Shown here: in pieces, positions 48,834-58,411 of the stretch
How positions within the stretch are numbered: the first letter of the stretch is position 1
Layout: each line of letters starts with the position of its first letter
Assembly: GCF_021246465.1 (NCBI RefSeq)
Contig: NZ_JAHRHK010000015.1
Coordinates: 25,133 to 89,132, forward strand
DNA length: 64,000 bases
Direction: 5' to 3'
Origin: Nocardioides sp. R-C-SC26
GTDB taxonomy: Bacteria > Actinomycetota > Actinomycetes > Propionibacteriales > Nocardioidaceae
Made by a program: the position numbers and the translations under genes
The notes under the pieces: generated by a model
What the model saw: only the letters and a program-made list of their open reading frames with translations
Told to the model about the DNA's origin: nothing
Database searches by the model: none

Positions 48834-50312
48834 TCAGAGCGGCCAGGCGTGCACCGGCTCGTTGGTGTGCATCAGCTCGCGGTACTCCCCCAACACCTCA
48901 CGGAGCGCATCGAAGCGGGCCGCGTCGCCCGCCGAACCGGGGTGACGCTCCATCCGGCGCACGAACCACTCGGCACCGTTCATGCCGCGCAGGCACCGCT
49001 GCTCGATCACGCCGAGCAGCCGGTCGATCTCCGGGCCGGAGACGCCCCACTCCTCCAGGCCCTCCTGGGCCAACGGCAGCAGCCGGCGCAACGTCAGCTC
49101 GGTGGCCGACACCTGGCCGACACCTGGCCAGTACAGCTGCGCCTCGATGCCGTGCTGCGCCCCGAGATGGAAGTTCTCCTCGGCCGCGCTGAAGGACATC
49201 TGCGACCACAGCGGCCGCTCGCTGCGCGCCAGTGACCGCACCAGCCCGAAGTAGAACGCCGCATTGGCGACAGTGTCGACGACCGTGGGCCCGGCGCCGA
49301 GCAGCCGGTTCTCGACCCGGAGGTGGGGCACGCCGTCCACGACGTCGTAGACCGGCCGGTTCCAGCGGTAGATCGTGCCGTTGTGCAGCCTCAGCTCCCC
49401 CAGTGCGGGCGTGCCGCCTGCCTCCAGCACGGCGACCGGATCCTCCTCGTCGAGCACGGGCAGCAGCGCCGCGAAGTAGCGCACGTTCTCCTCGAAGAGG
49501 TCGAAGACCGAGGTGATCCAGCGCTCGCCGAACCAGACCCGGGGCCGCACGCCCTGGGCCCTCAGCTCGTCGCTGCGCGTGTCGGTGGCCTGCTCGAACA
49601 GCGGGATCCGCGTCTCCCGCCAGAGCTGGCGCCCCATCAGGTACGGCGCATTCGCGCCGAGCGCGACCTGCACCCCGGCGATCGCCTGCGAGGCGTTCCA
49701 GTAGCCGGCGAAGAGCTCCGGCGAGGTCTGCACGTGGAACTGCGTGCTGGTGCACGCCGCCTCCGGGAGGATCGAGTCGCTCGTCGTGCGCAGTCGCTCC
49801 GCCCCCGCGATGTCGATGACGAGGTCCTCCCCCCGCGCTCGCAGGATCTGCTCGCTGAGCAGGCGATAACGCGGATTGGCACTGATGCTGTGCAGACCCA
49901 TGTGGCCCTCGGCCAGCGTCGGCAGGATGCCGATCATCACCAGGTGGGCACCCACCTCGGCTGAGCGCGCCTCGGCTTCGTTCAGGCTCGACCGCAGGCC
50001 CTCCTCGAACAGCGCCAGCCCACCCTCGCGCAGGCGCATCGGGTCGACGTTGATCTCGATGTTGAACTGCCCCAGCTCGGTCTGGAACGCGGGGTCGGCG
50101 ATCGCCTCGAGCGCCTCGGCGTTCTTCAGGGCCGGATCCTCCGCCCCGTCGACGAGGTTCAGCTCGACCTCGAGACCCGTCATCGGGTCATCGGTGTCGA
50201 AGGCGGACTCGCGCAGCATCCGGGCGAAGACGTCGAGGCAGCTGCGCACCTTCTCGCGGTAGCGCGTGCGATCGGCCGGGGTGAACTCCTGGAGGTCGAC
50301 CTCTTCGCCCAT
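48834..50312 (-). CDS. Glutamate-cysteine ligase-like protein (GCS2 family)
   Basis: This 492-residue protein has the GCS2 fold: an N-terminal Glu-rich metal site (GLEVELNLV), QFNIEINVDP, AACTSTQFHVQ and LRVENRLLGAGPTVVD in order. Relatives include gamma-glutamyl ligases such as EgtA of ergothioneine synthesis and the YbdK carboxylate-amine ligases. No other egt gene is nearby, so the product is uncertain. ATG 50312 lies six bases after TAGTCT with no ribosome site, so the mRNA is probably leaderless. Confidence 0.85.
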   Translation of the reverse strand: MGEEVDLQEFTPADRTRYREKVRSCLDVFARMLRESAFDTDDPMTGLEVELNLVDGAEDPALKNAEALEAIADPAFQTELGQFNIEINVDPMRLREGGLALFEEGLRSSLNEAEARSAEVGAHLVMIGILPTLAEGHMGLHSISANPRYRLLSEQILRARGEDLVIDIAGAERLRTTSDSILPEAACTSTQFHVQTSPELFAGYWNASQAIAGVQVALGANAPYLMGRQLWRETRIPLFEQATDTRSDELRAQGVRPRVWFGERWITSVFDLFEENVRYFAALLPVLDEEDPVAVLEAGGTPALGELRLHNGTIYRWNRPVYDVVDGVPHLRVENRLLGAGPTVVDTVANAAFYFGLVRSLARSERPLWSQMSFSAAEENFHLGAQHGIEAQLYWPGVGQVSATELTLRRLLPLAQEGLEEWGVSGPEIDRLLGVIEQRCLRGMNGAEWFVRRMERHPGSAGDAARFDALREVLGEYRELMHTNEPVHAWPL

Positions 50313-50318
50313 GGCCCG

Positions 50319-50324
50319 AGACTA
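50319..50324 (-). promoter_or_regulatory. Predicted -10 box of leaderless GCS2 mRNA
   Basis: On the minus strand TAGTCT, then CGGGCC, then ATG. The spacing equals that of argS, dinB and coaE in this window. Confidence 0.45.
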
Positions 50325-50363
50325 GTCGGCCCGACGGCTCCCGAGAGGTGGTCGACGAGCCGA

Positions 50364-51443
50364 TCAACCCAGACCCGCCGTCCAGTCGAACCCGCCCTCG
50401 CACGAGGACGGCGGGACCGCACGCGTCAGCGCCTCCGCGACCAGCCCCGCCAACGAGTAGTCGGGCTCGACCGCGCCGACCCGGTCGAGGGCGCACCAGG
50501 CGAGGGCGCCGTCGCCCGCGAGCCATGCCGCCCACGCCAGGAGCGCGGCCGGAGCGGCTCGGACGTCGTCGGGGGCGCAGCGTGTCAGCGTCGTCCAGAA
50601 CCCGATCGCGTGGTGAGCGGACTCACGATGGATCGTGGCCCAGGCAGCATCGCGAACTCGGATGCAGCGCATACCGGCGAGCAGCCGCGCCAGGTCGGTG
50701 TCGACGGGGACGCTCGCCCGCTCGACGTGGTGCTCGACGAGCGCCTGCGTCCACGCGCCCTCCGCGAGCACCCAGGTGCGCCACCGCGGATCGTCGGCGT
50801 CGACCACCTCGTCGGCCGCCTCGTCGACGGCAGCCCGCAGCCGCTCCCCCGCCTCGACGTCGGGAGCGAGCGAGGCGGCCAGATCGTCGCGCGACCCCAG
50901 TACGACCCGACCCCCGAGCACGGACGCTGCCACGAACGGGTGCTCGCGCAGGTCGTAGGGGACGCCGTCACGCGCCATGCGGCCCGCCGATGCCCCGAGC
51001 GAGAACCACCGCTCGCCGTCGGCACGCAGCACCTCGGCGACGCCGATCCCGGCCTGAACGAAGCGTCGGGTGAGGCGGGAGGCGACCCGGCGCGAGACGA
51101 GCGCCCGCTCGGAGTGGACGACCACCGCCACGGTCTCCACCTCGTGGGCGACCGCGGGCGAGACCAGCGCCTCGACGACGGCATCGACCGGGTCGGCCGG
51201 CCCCTCGGCCGGGTCGACGGTCGGCAGGTCGATCCGCGCATGGAAGGGACGCGGTCCGCCGAAGGTCATCAGCACCACGGACTCGGTCGGCCAGAAGCCG
51301 AGCACGACCACCGACGCGGCCACCAGATCCTCAGGACGACGCAGGCGCAGCGTGCCCCCGGGAGAGCGTGGACCGGGCGCAGGCACCACCCCCGCGATAG
51401 CGCGGAGGGACGAGGCGGAGGAAGGACGAGGTGTGGGATTCAT
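50364..51443 (-). CDS. DUF4192 domain-containing protein
   Basis: This 359-residue protein has the actinobacterial DUF4192 domain beginning at LRLRRPEDLVAASVVVLGFWPTES split around residues 31-54 and running to the end. It is soluble and alpha/beta, with tetratricopeptide-like helices in the last third (AALLAWAAWLAGDGALAW). No function is established. It stands alone between the GCS2 gene and dinB and is divergent from dinB. Confidence 0.85.
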   Translation of the reverse strand: MNPTPRPSSASSLRAIAGVVPAPGPRSPGGTLRLRRPEDLVAASVVVLGFWPTESVVLMTFGGPRPFHARIDLPTVDPAEGPADPVDAVVEALVSPAVAHEVETVAVVVHSERALVSRRVASRLTRRFVQAGIGVAEVLRADGERWFSLGASAGRMARDGVPYDLREHPFVAASVLGGRVVLGSRDDLAASLAPDVEAGERLRAAVDEAADEVVDADDPRWRTWVLAEGAWTQALVEHHVERASVPVDTDLARLLAGMRCIRVRDAAWATIHRESAHHAIGFWTTLTRCAPDDVRAAPAALLAWAAWLAGDGALAWCALDRVGAVEPDYSLAGLVAEALTRAVPPSSCEGGFDWTAGLG

Positions 51444-51555
51444 GCCACCGACGCTCGCGCCGGGCGCCGACCGTGGAGCCCGCAGCGCGCTGCGGCATGT
51501 GGAGGACCCGTGTCGGCGCGCGGTTGTGGGGACTCAGCGAACACCGGGTGAGCGC

Positions 51556-51561
51556 TACTGT
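51556..51561 (+). promoter_or_regulatory. Predicted -10 box of leaderless dinB mRNA
   Basis: TACTGT, then CGCCGG, then the dinB GTG at 51568. No ribosome site is present between. Confidence 0.5.
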
Positions 51562-51567
51562 CGCCGG

Positions 51568-52923
51568 GTGCGCGACCAGGCCTCGGTGCTCCACCTGGAC
51601 CTGGACGCCTTCTTCGCTGCCGTGGAGCAGCGCGACAAGCCCTCGTTGCGCGGCAAGCCCGTCGTGGTCGGCGGGGTCGGGGGTCGCGGGGTGGTCGCGA
51701 CGGCGTCCTACGAGGCGCGCCGCTACGGCGTCCGCTCAGCGATGTCGACACGGGAGGCGCGGGCGCGCTGCCCCCACGCGGCCTTCCTGACCGGGCGCTT
51801 CGACGCCTACCGCGAGGCCAGCCGGATCGTGATGGACCTGCTGCGCTCGGTGTCGCCGCTGGTCGAGCCGCTCTCGCTCGACGAGGCCTTCGTCGACCTC
51901 GCCGCGGCCGGGGACGGCGGGCCTGCGACGCTCGACGTCGACACCGTCACCGCCTTCGCCCAGGAACTCCGTGCCCGCGTGGCCGAGGCGACGGGCGGGC
52001 TGACCGCCTCGGTGGGCGTGGGCACCTCCAAGTTCATCGCCAAGGTGGCCTCCGACCTCGACAAGCCCGACGGACTGGTCGTCGTGGCACCGGGCACCGA
52101 GCAGACCCTGCTGCGGCCCATGCACGTCAGCGTGATCCCCGGCGTCGGGCCCGCCACCGTGGAGCGGCTGCGGAGGGCCGGCGTCCAGTCCGTGGCCGAC
52201 CTGGAGGCCATCGGGCTCGACGAGCTGGTCCGGCTCGTCGGCAAGGCCCACGGCGCAGGTCTGCACGCTCTGGCACGCGCCGAGGACGATCGCACCGTCG
52301 TCGCCGAGCGGGAGGCCAAGTCGGTCAGTGTCGAGAGCACCTTCGAGAGCGATCTGACCGACCGCGGGCTGATGGAGGCGCTCCTGACCCGGCAGGCCGG
52401 CCAGGTCGCCGAGCGCCTCCAGCGCCACGGACTGTCGGGACGCACCGTGACGATCAAGGTCCGCCTCTACGACTTCACCACCGTGAGCCGCTCCTCGACG
52501 TTGCCGGAGCCCACCGACCAGGCTCGCGTGGTCGCGCGACTGGCCCGCACCCTGCTCGCGGAGACCGACACCTCCGGCGGTGTGCGGCTGCTCGGCGTCG
52601 GCGTCTCCGGTCTCGCCGACTGGGTACAGGACGACCTGTTCGGAGCAGACGAACCCGCCGGCGAGCCCGAGCCAGAGGCGCCGGCACCGCCACCCGAGGC
52701 GTCGATGCGAGAGCCCCACGGCCGTCACGCCTGGTCGCCGGGCCAGGACGTCGTCCACGAGACGCACGGCGCAGGATGGGTGTGGGGCTCGGGTCGCGGC
52801 GTCGTCACGATCCGGTTCGAGACCGCGGCGACGCCCGCGGGCCCCGTGCGCAGCTTCGCCGTCGACGACCCGGCGCTGCGGCGCCCCGAAAAGCCGGTGC
52901 CCGAGGACGACGAGCCGTCGTAG
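51568..52923 (+). CDS. dinB: DNA polymerase IV (Y family) with C-terminal extension
   Basis: This 451-residue translesion polymerase has its catalytic acids at Asp11, Asp13 (LDLDAFFAAVE) and Asp105-Glu106 (SLDEAFVDL). The clamp-binding motif QDDLF is at 354-358, where normal DinB proteins end. About 90 more residues follow: a Pro/Glu linker and a small basic domain (SPGQDVVHETHGAGWVWGSG) that resembles a CarD/SH3-like fold. The GTG start fits a leaderless mRNA. No LexA box was seen. Confidence 0.93.
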   Translation: MRDQASVLHLDLDAFFAAVEQRDKPSLRGKPVVVGGVGGRGVVATASYEARRYGVRSAMSTREARARCPHAAFLTGRFDAYREASRIVMDLLRSVSPLVEPLSLDEAFVDLAAAGDGGPATLDVDTVTAFAQELRARVAEATGGLTASVGVGTSKFIAKVASDLDKPDGLVVVAPGTEQTLLRPMHVSVIPGVGPATVERLRRAGVQSVADLEAIGLDELVRLVGKAHGAGLHALARAEDDRTVVAEREAKSVSVESTFESDLTDRGLMEALLTRQAGQVAERLQRHGLSGRTVTIKVRLYDFTTVSRSSTLPEPTDQARVVARLARTLLAETDTSGGVRLLGVGVSGLADWVQDDLFGADEPAGEPEPEAPAPPPEASMREPHGRHAWSPGQDVVHETHGAGWVWGSGRGVVTIRFETAATPAGPVRSFAVDDPALRRPEKPVPEDDEPS

Positions 52924-52933
52924 CGTGCCCGCC

Positions 52934-53953
52934 ATGCCGCATCCCGCAGATCTCAGGATCACCCGCGTCGACCCGACCGACGATCTCGCGCTCCGCGACT
53001 GGTACGACGTCGAACGCGGCGCGATGCTGCTCGGACGCGAGCAGATGCCGCACTGGTCGTATGAGGAGATGTCGACGGCGTGGCGCCGCCCCGACCCGGG
53101 CGAGGACGCCCGCGGGTACGCCGCGTACGCGGACGGGCGCATGGTGGGCGGCGCGGTGCTCTACATGCCGGTGCTCGACAACCTCGACAAGTGCTGGCTC
53201 GGCGTCTGCGTGCGCCCCGACGACCAGCACGCCGGCGTCGGCCGAGCTCTGCTGAGCCACGTCGAGGCCGAGGCCGTGGCCGCGGGCCGCACCGAGCTCC
53301 TGGCCGAGTCCAAGATCCCCTTCGCCGAGACCACCTTCCACCGCCACCGACGGTTCGCCGAACAGGCCGGATACGGGTTCTCCAACATCGAGGTCGTACG
53401 CCACCTCGGGCTCCCCGTGGACGAGGCGGAGCTCGCCGGCTGGACGTCGGGCGCCGCGGCCAAGCACGAGGGATACCGGATCGAGACCCACGTCAACGCG
53501 ATGCCCGAGCATCTGCTCGCCTCGTTGTGCGTGCTGCACGGCCAGCTGGGTGTTGACGCCCCCACGGGCGAGGCGGAGTGGGAGGAGGAGCAGATCACCC
53601 CCGAGCGCTACCTCGCCAACCTCGACTCGCTGGTGGCCGCGGGACGCACCATCTACGAGACCGTCGCGATCGCACCCGACGGCACGGTCGCCGCCCAGAC
53701 GACGATGTCGGTGCCCCCGCCGGGCCGCACCGACGTCTCGCAGTGGGGCACGTTCGTGCATCGCGAGCATCGCGGCCACCGGCTCGGACTCGCTGTCAAG
53801 GCCGCCAACCTGCGCGCCGTCCAGGACGCACATCCGCAGATGCGCCGGGTCGTCACCCAGAACGCCGAGACCAATCAGTGGATGATCGCCATCAACGAGC
53901 AGATCGGATTCGCGCCGGTCGAGGCATCGATGGAGTTCATCAAGCGGATCTGA
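52934..53953 (+). CDS. GNAT family N-acetyltransferase, tandem domains
   Basis: This 339-residue protein has two GNAT-like halves. The first (about 8-160) has the acetyl-CoA loop DDQHAGVGRALL, and the second (about 180-339) has HREHRGHRLGLAVKAANL with the sequence QNAETNQWMIAINEQIGF typical of mycothiol-synthase-like double GNATs. The substrate is unknown. ATG 52934 lies seven bases after TAGCGT, which includes the dinB stop codon, so it may be leaderless or read through from dinB. It overlaps the pxpC stop by 14 bases on the other strand. Confidence 0.85.
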   Translation: MPHPADLRITRVDPTDDLALRDWYDVERGAMLLGREQMPHWSYEEMSTAWRRPDPGEDARGYAAYADGRMVGGAVLYMPVLDNLDKCWLGVCVRPDDQHAGVGRALLSHVEAEAVAAGRTELLAESKIPFAETTFHRHRRFAEQAGYGFSNIEVVRHLGLPVDEAELAGWTSGAAAKHEGYRIETHVNAMPEHLLASLCVLHGQLGVDAPTGEAEWEEEQITPERYLANLDSLVAAGRTIYETVAIAPDGTVAAQTTMSVPPPGRTDVSQWGTFVHREHRGHRLGLAVKAANLRAVQDAHPQMRRVVTQNAETNQWMIAINEQIGFAPVEASMEFIKRI

Positions 53954-54830
53954 AGCGCAGGCGCGCACCGGGGCGCAACTGCGCGCAGAGCGCCACGTCG
54001 TCGGGATGGACGACGGCGATCACCGGGTAGCCGCCGGTGACGGGGTGGTCGGCCAGGAACACCACCGGCGCCCCCGAGGGCGGCACCTGGATCGCCCCGA
54101 GCACCAGGCCCTCGCTGGGCAGCTCGTCGGTCCGCGCCCGCTCGAGCGTCGGACCATCGAGCCGGATGCCGATCCGGTCCGAGGAGGTCCCCACGAGGTA
54201 CTCGGCGCTGCGCAGAACCTGCGGTGCATGCTCCGCGAACCAGTCCTCGCGAGGCCCCGGTGTCACCCGCAGCCAGACGTCGTCGACCGGGCGCGGCACC
54301 ACGACGCCGTCGGGGTGGGGCGGGACGGAGGCCGCCGTGCCGATCGGCAGCAGCTGCCCCACGGCGACCCGAGGAGGTCCGACCCAGGCGAGGGTGTCGG
54401 TCGACCGGGAGCCGAGAACCGGCTCCACCGCCACACCCCCGGCCACCGCCAGACAGACACGGAGCCCCGAGATCGGCGGACCGATCTCCACCTCGGCCCC
54501 ACCGGGCACCCACTGCGCCGCACCCCAGGAGACCGCGCGGCCGTCGACGCGCACCGACGCCACGGCCCCGGTGGCCGCGATCCACGTGCCGGAGGACGAC
54601 ACGAACCGCAGCCGGAGAGCCCCGGCGCCGATCTCGAGCAGCGCCGCGCCCTCGGCGTTGCCGACCAGTCGATTCGCCAGGCGCGCCGCCGGTGGATCCG
54701 CCCACCCGGACCGCGGCACGCCGAGGTGGGCGAAGCCGGGGCGACCGGAGTCCTGGATCGTCACCATGCCGGCGACCTCCAGCACCTCCATCATCCGGGC
54801 TCGCGGGCTCTCCGCGTGGCGATGGGTCAT
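53940..54830 (-). CDS. pxpC: 5-oxoprolinase subunit C (biotin-dependent carboxylase-like, KipA family)
   Basis: This 296-residue protein matches the PxpC/KipA family: MVTIQDSGRPGFAHLGVPRSG at the start (split at residues 23-43), GPPISGLRVCLAVAGGV in the middle and SDRIGIRLDGP later. With PxpA and PxpB it hydrolyses 5-oxoproline to glutamate with ATP. ATG 54830 overlaps the pxpB stop (ATGA). The final bases overlap the GNAT gene end to end. Confidence 0.93.
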   Translation of the reverse strand: MTHRHAESPRARMMEVLEVAGMVTIQDSGRPGFAHLGVPRSGWADPPAARLANRLVGNAEGAALLEIGAGALRLRFVSSSGTWIAATGAVASVRVDGRAVSWGAAQWVPGGAEVEIGPPISGLRVCLAVAGGVAVEPVLGSRSTDTLAWVGPPRVAVGQLLPIGTAASVPPHPDGVVVPRPVDDVWLRVTPGPREDWFAEHAPQVLRSAEYLVGTSSDRIGIRLDGPTLERARTDELPSEGLVLGAIQVPPSGAPVVFLADHPVTGGYPVIAVVHPDDVALCAQLRPGARLRFRSA

Positions 54831-55465
54831 CGCGGCACGAACCGCACGCGTGTGCCGGGTGCCACGAGCGCCGGCTGCTCGCCCACCGCGATGCGCCCGA
54901 CGTCCCAGAGGGCGGCGTCGGTGCGCCCGATCAGGCGCCATCCGCCGGGCGAGGCTCTGGGATAGACCCCGCACCAGCCGCCCGCGAGCGCCACGGACCC
55001 CGCCGGCACCCGAGTACGTGGAGTCTCCAGCCGCGGCACCGCGAGGCCGACGGCGTCGAGGCCGCTCAGGTAGGCGAATCCGGGAGCGAAGCCGCAAAAG
55101 GCGGCGACGAACTCGATCGCCGCATGCCGCGCGACGACGCCGTCGACGTCGGTTCCCCAGAATCCGGCGACGTCGGCGAGGTCAGGTCCGTCGTAGTCGG
55201 TCGGCAGCTCCACGAGCGGGCCGGCGTCCGCGTGCGAGGCGTCGGGTCGCCAGTGCGTGAGGACGTCGTCGAGCGCTGCCCGGTCGAGGACGTCGTCGAA
55301 CAGCACGGTGGACGCCCCCGGCACGATCTCGCCCGCCAACGGACGTCGGTGCGCGCGGACGTGGTGCGCCACCTGGAGCGCTGTCGCGCTGTCGGCGACG
55401 TCGGCGAGCAGCGCGTTCGGCCCGACCGGGCGCAACCGGATTCGCGCACCGCCCGCCACGGTCAC
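54827..55465 (-). CDS. pxpB: 5-oxoprolinase subunit B (KipI family)
   Basis: This 212-residue protein is the cyclophilin-like KipI subunit of the ATP-dependent 5-oxoprolinase. AAFCGFAPGFAYLSGL and PRTRVPAGSVALAGGWCGVY are the family landmarks. It starts at GTG 55465, overlapping the pxpA stop by four bases. The frame is open upstream inside pxpA, but that stretch is a shadow. Confidence 0.92.
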   Translation of the reverse strand: MTVAGGARIRLRPVGPNALLADVADSATALQVAHHVRAHRRPLAGEIVPGASTVLFDDVLDRAALDDVLTHWRPDASHADAGPLVELPTDYDGPDLADVAGFWGTDVDGVVARHAAIEFVAAFCGFAPGFAYLSGLDAVGLAVPRLETPRTRVPAGSVALAGGWCGVYPRASPGGWRLIGRTDAALWDVGRIAVGEQPALVAPGTRVRFVPR

Positions 55466-56178
55466 AACCCCCTCAGCGTGTACCCGGCCGACTCGAGGGC
55501 CACCCGGCAGGCCCGCGCGTGCGCGACGGCGCCCGGCGAGTCGCCGTGCACGCACACCGAGTCCACCCGGCCGGCGAGCTCGACCGCGCGCTCCGCGACC
55601 GCGCGCTCGTCCTCGATCAGCGAGCCGGGCGCCGAGCGAGGCAGCAGCCGGCCGTCGTCGCCGTAGCCACGGTCGGGAAAGCCTTCCCACCAGACCGTGC
55701 GCCCGGCGGACGCCGCGGCGTCCAGACAGACACCCGGCATGCCGAGCACCGGCAGCAACCCCCCGCCGTCCAGGACGGCGTGCGCCTGCGCCTCGTCGTC
55801 CAGCACGCGGTGGTAGAGCGCCCCGTGCGGCTTGACGTAGCGGACCTCGATGCCGGCGGCGTGGGCGATCTCGGTCAGGACGCCCACCTGGTGACGGACC
55901 TGCTCGCGCAGCACCTCGTAGGCGACGTCGACGGCGACGCGGCCGAAGTTGGCCCGGTCGGCATAGGAGACCTGCGCCCCGACCGAGACTCCGTGAGCCG
56001 CCGCCTGCTCGCAGACGGCGCGCATCGTGGCGGCGTCCCCGGCGTGGTAGCCACAGGCGACATTGGCGCTCGAGACGAGGCGCAACAGCGCCTCGTCGTC
56101 GGTCACCCCCTCGCCGAGGTCGGCATTCAGATCGACCCGCCGTTCGAACCGATGGGCCGTCGGATCCAGGCGCTCCAT
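55462..56178 (-). CDS. pxpA: 5-oxoprolinase subunit A (LamB/YcsF family)
   Basis: This 238-residue subunit shows the family N-terminus DLNADLGEG, the metal-site-like SANVACGYHAGDA, and VRYVKPHGALYH. PxpA carries the hydrolytic site that works on the phosphorylated substrate. The complex recycles 5-oxoproline, which forms spontaneously from glutamine and glutamate. ATG 56178 starts the three-gene unit, 32 bases from the divergent S9 peptidase start. Confidence 0.94.
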   Translation of the reverse strand: MERLDPTAHRFERRVDLNADLGEGVTDDEALLRLVSSANVACGYHAGDAATMRAVCEQAAAHGVSVGAQVSYADRANFGRVAVDVAYEVLREQVRHQVGVLTEIAHAAGIEVRYVKPHGALYHRVLDDEAQAHAVLDGGGLLPVLGMPGVCLDAAASAGRTVWWEGFPDRGYGDDGRLLPRSAPGSLIEDERAVAERAVELAGRVDSVCVHGDSPGAVAHARACRVALESAGYTLRGL

Positions 56179-56210
56179 AGCCCGTGATCCTCATGGATAG
56201 GGTCGCCGAC

Positions 56211-58361
56211 ATGCCAGCCCGCGAGTCCGCGCAGCCTCCTGCGCCCACGCCCCGCCCGGTCACCACCGAGCATCACGGCCGCCAGCGCGTCGACGAGTAC
56301 GACTGGATGCGCGACAAGGACTCGGCCGAGGTGATCGCGCTCCTGGAGGCCGAGAACGCCTACACCGAGGCGCGGACCGCCCACCTGGCCGGGCTGCGGG
56401 AGCAGATCTTCGCCGAGATCAAGGACCGCACGCTGGAGACCGACCTCTCGGTGCCCACTCGGGTACGCGGGCACTGGTACTACGGCCGCTCGTTCGAGGG
56501 CCGCGAGTACGGCGCGAGCTGCCGCGTACCGGTGGTCGACCCCGACGACTGGACGCCGCCACGCCCCGCCGAGGACGCCGCGCCCGACCAACCCGCCCTG
56601 CCGGGCGAGCAGGTGCTCCTCGACCTCGACGCCCTCGCCGACGGTCACGACTTCTTCTCCCTCGGCGGCTCCGCGATCAGCCTGGACGACCGGCTGCTCG
56701 CCTACTCCGTCGACGTGGTCGGCGACGAGCGCTACACCGTGCGGGTCAAGGACCTGACCACCGGCGAACTGCTCGACGACGAGATCACCGGCGTGATGGG
56801 CGGTGCCACGTGGTCGCCGTCCGGCGACGACTTCTACTACACCACCGTCGACGACTCCTGGCGCCCGGACAAGGTCTGGCGCCACCGGATCGGCACCGCT
56901 CAGGAGGACGACGAGCTGGTGCTGCACGAGCCCGACGGCCGCTACTGGGTCGGAGTCGGCCGCACCCGCAGCAACCGGTTCCTGATGATCGCGGTCGGCT
57001 CGAAGATCACCAGCGAGTACCACCTGCTCGACACCCGGGAGCCCGAGCGCGGCTTCTGGTGCTTCCAGCCCCGCATCGAGGGCCTGGAGTATTCCCTCGA
57101 GCATGCCGTGATCGGCGGCGTCGACCGTCTGCTGGTGCTGCACAACGGCACCGGCCCGGACTTCGAGCTGGGCCTGGCAGCGGTGGAGCCGACCGCCCCC
57201 GACGCGTGGACGCCGCTGCTGGCGCATGACGACGCCGTCCGGCTGGAGGACGTCGACGCCTTCGCCGGGCACCTCGTCGTCCACCAGCGCAGCAACGGCC
57301 TCACCCAGGTACGGATCCTGGAGTTGGACGACGCCGGACCGAACGGCCTCGGCGACGACTACCTGGTCGAGTTCGACGACGAGGTCTACACCGTGGGCTC
57401 CGGCGGCACGCCGGAGTTCACCCAGCCCACCGTGCGGGTCGGCTACACCACGATGCGCACGCCGTCCTCGGTGTTCGACTACCACGTGCCGACCCGCGAG
57501 CTGCGGCTGCTGAAGCAGGCGCCGGTGCTGGGTGGATACGACCGTGACCTCTACGAGGAGCACCGCCTCTGGGCGACCTCGCGGGACGGCGAGCAGGTGC
57601 CGATCTCGCTGGTCTGCCGCACCGATGCCCCGCGGCCCCTGCCGTTGCACCTCTACGGCTACGGCGCCTACGAGATCTCGATCGACCCGTCGTTCTCGAT
57701 CGCGCGCCTCTCGGTGCTCGACCGCGGCGGCGCGTTCGCGATCGCCCACGTGCGCGGTGGGGGCGAGCTGGGTCGACGGTGGTACGACGACGGCAAGCTC
57801 GATCGCAAGCAACACACCTTCGACGACTTCGCGGCCGCGGCACGACACCTGGTCGACGCCGGGTGGACGACGGCCGACCGGCTCGTCGGCGAGGGCGGCA
57901 GTGCCGGTGGCCTGCTGATCGGCGCGGTGGCGAACCAGGCCCCCGAGGCCTTCGCGGGCCTCGTGGCCGCGGTGCCGTTCGTGGACAATCTCACCACGAT
58001 GCTCGATGCGAGCCTGCCGCTCACCGTCACCGAGTACGACGAGTGGGGCGACCCGGCGAGCGACGCAGCCGTCTACGAGACCATCGCCGCCTATGCGCCC
58101 TACGACAACGTCGCGGCGCAGCGTTATCCGCGCATCCTGGCTGAGACCTCGCTCAACGACACCCGCGTGCTCTACGTCGAGCCCGCCAAGTGGGTCGCCC
58201 GGCTGCGCGAGCGCGCCGTCGACCCCGACGTACTGCTGCGGATCGAGATGACGGCCGGCCACGGCGGGGTCTCGGGCCGATACCAGGCCTGGAAGGACCG
58301 CGCGTTCACCCTGGCGTGGATCCTGGACGTTCTCGGGCTGGCCGAGCATCCCCGAACCTGA
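56211..58361 (+). CDS. S9A family oligopeptidase (protease II-like)
   Basis: This 716-residue serine peptidase of the prolyl-oligopeptidase family has an N-terminal beta-propeller (about 70-430) and a C-terminal alpha/beta hydrolase. The nucleophile is Ser564 in GEGGSAGGL and the His is His684 in MTAGHGGVSG. PtrB members cleave after basic residues in short peptides. I chose ATG 56211; the AGGG before it may be a ribosome site, or TAGGGT may be a -10 box with the mRNA leaderless. In-frame GTG 56184 and ATG 56193 are alternatives. Confidence 0.92.
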   Translation: MPARESAQPPAPTPRPVTTEHHGRQRVDEYDWMRDKDSAEVIALLEAENAYTEARTAHLAGLREQIFAEIKDRTLETDLSVPTRVRGHWYYGRSFEGREYGASCRVPVVDPDDWTPPRPAEDAAPDQPALPGEQVLLDLDALADGHDFFSLGGSAISLDDRLLAYSVDVVGDERYTVRVKDLTTGELLDDEITGVMGGATWSPSGDDFYYTTVDDSWRPDKVWRHRIGTAQEDDELVLHEPDGRYWVGVGRTRSNRFLMIAVGSKITSEYHLLDTREPERGFWCFQPRIEGLEYSLEHAVIGGVDRLLVLHNGTGPDFELGLAAVEPTAPDAWTPLLAHDDAVRLEDVDAFAGHLVVHQRSNGLTQVRILELDDAGPNGLGDDYLVEFDDEVYTVGSGGTPEFTQPTVRVGYTTMRTPSSVFDYHVPTRELRLLKQAPVLGGYDRDLYEEHRLWATSRDGEQVPISLVCRTDAPRPLPLHLYGYGAYEISIDPSFSIARLSVLDRGGAFAIAHVRGGGELGRRWYDDGKLDRKQHTFDDFAAAARHLVDAGWTTADRLVGEGGSAGGLLIGAVANQAPEAFAGLVAAVPFVDNLTTMLDASLPLTVTEYDEWGDPASDAAVYETIAAYAPYDNVAAQRYPRILAETSLNDTRVLYVEPAKWVARLRERAVDPDVLLRIEMTAGHGGVSGRYQAWKDRAFTLAWILDVLGLAEHPRT

Positions 58362-58368
58362 GATTTCC

Positions 58369-58382
58369 CCGCCCCTGGGCGG
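58369..58382 (+). terminator. Weak hairpin after the S9 peptidase gene
   Basis: CCGCCC-CT-GGGCGG forms a short stem seven bases after the stop, with only a 2-base loop. It may contribute to termination but is not convincing. Confidence 0.3.
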
Positions 58383-58411
58383 TGGTCTCTGAGAACTCCC
58401 TGAAAAGGACG

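Noticed and set aside
57661..57700. GACCCGTC inside the S9 peptidase gene as a fourth palindromic repeat
   Set aside because: There is no matching right arm within 40 bases; it is coding sequence.
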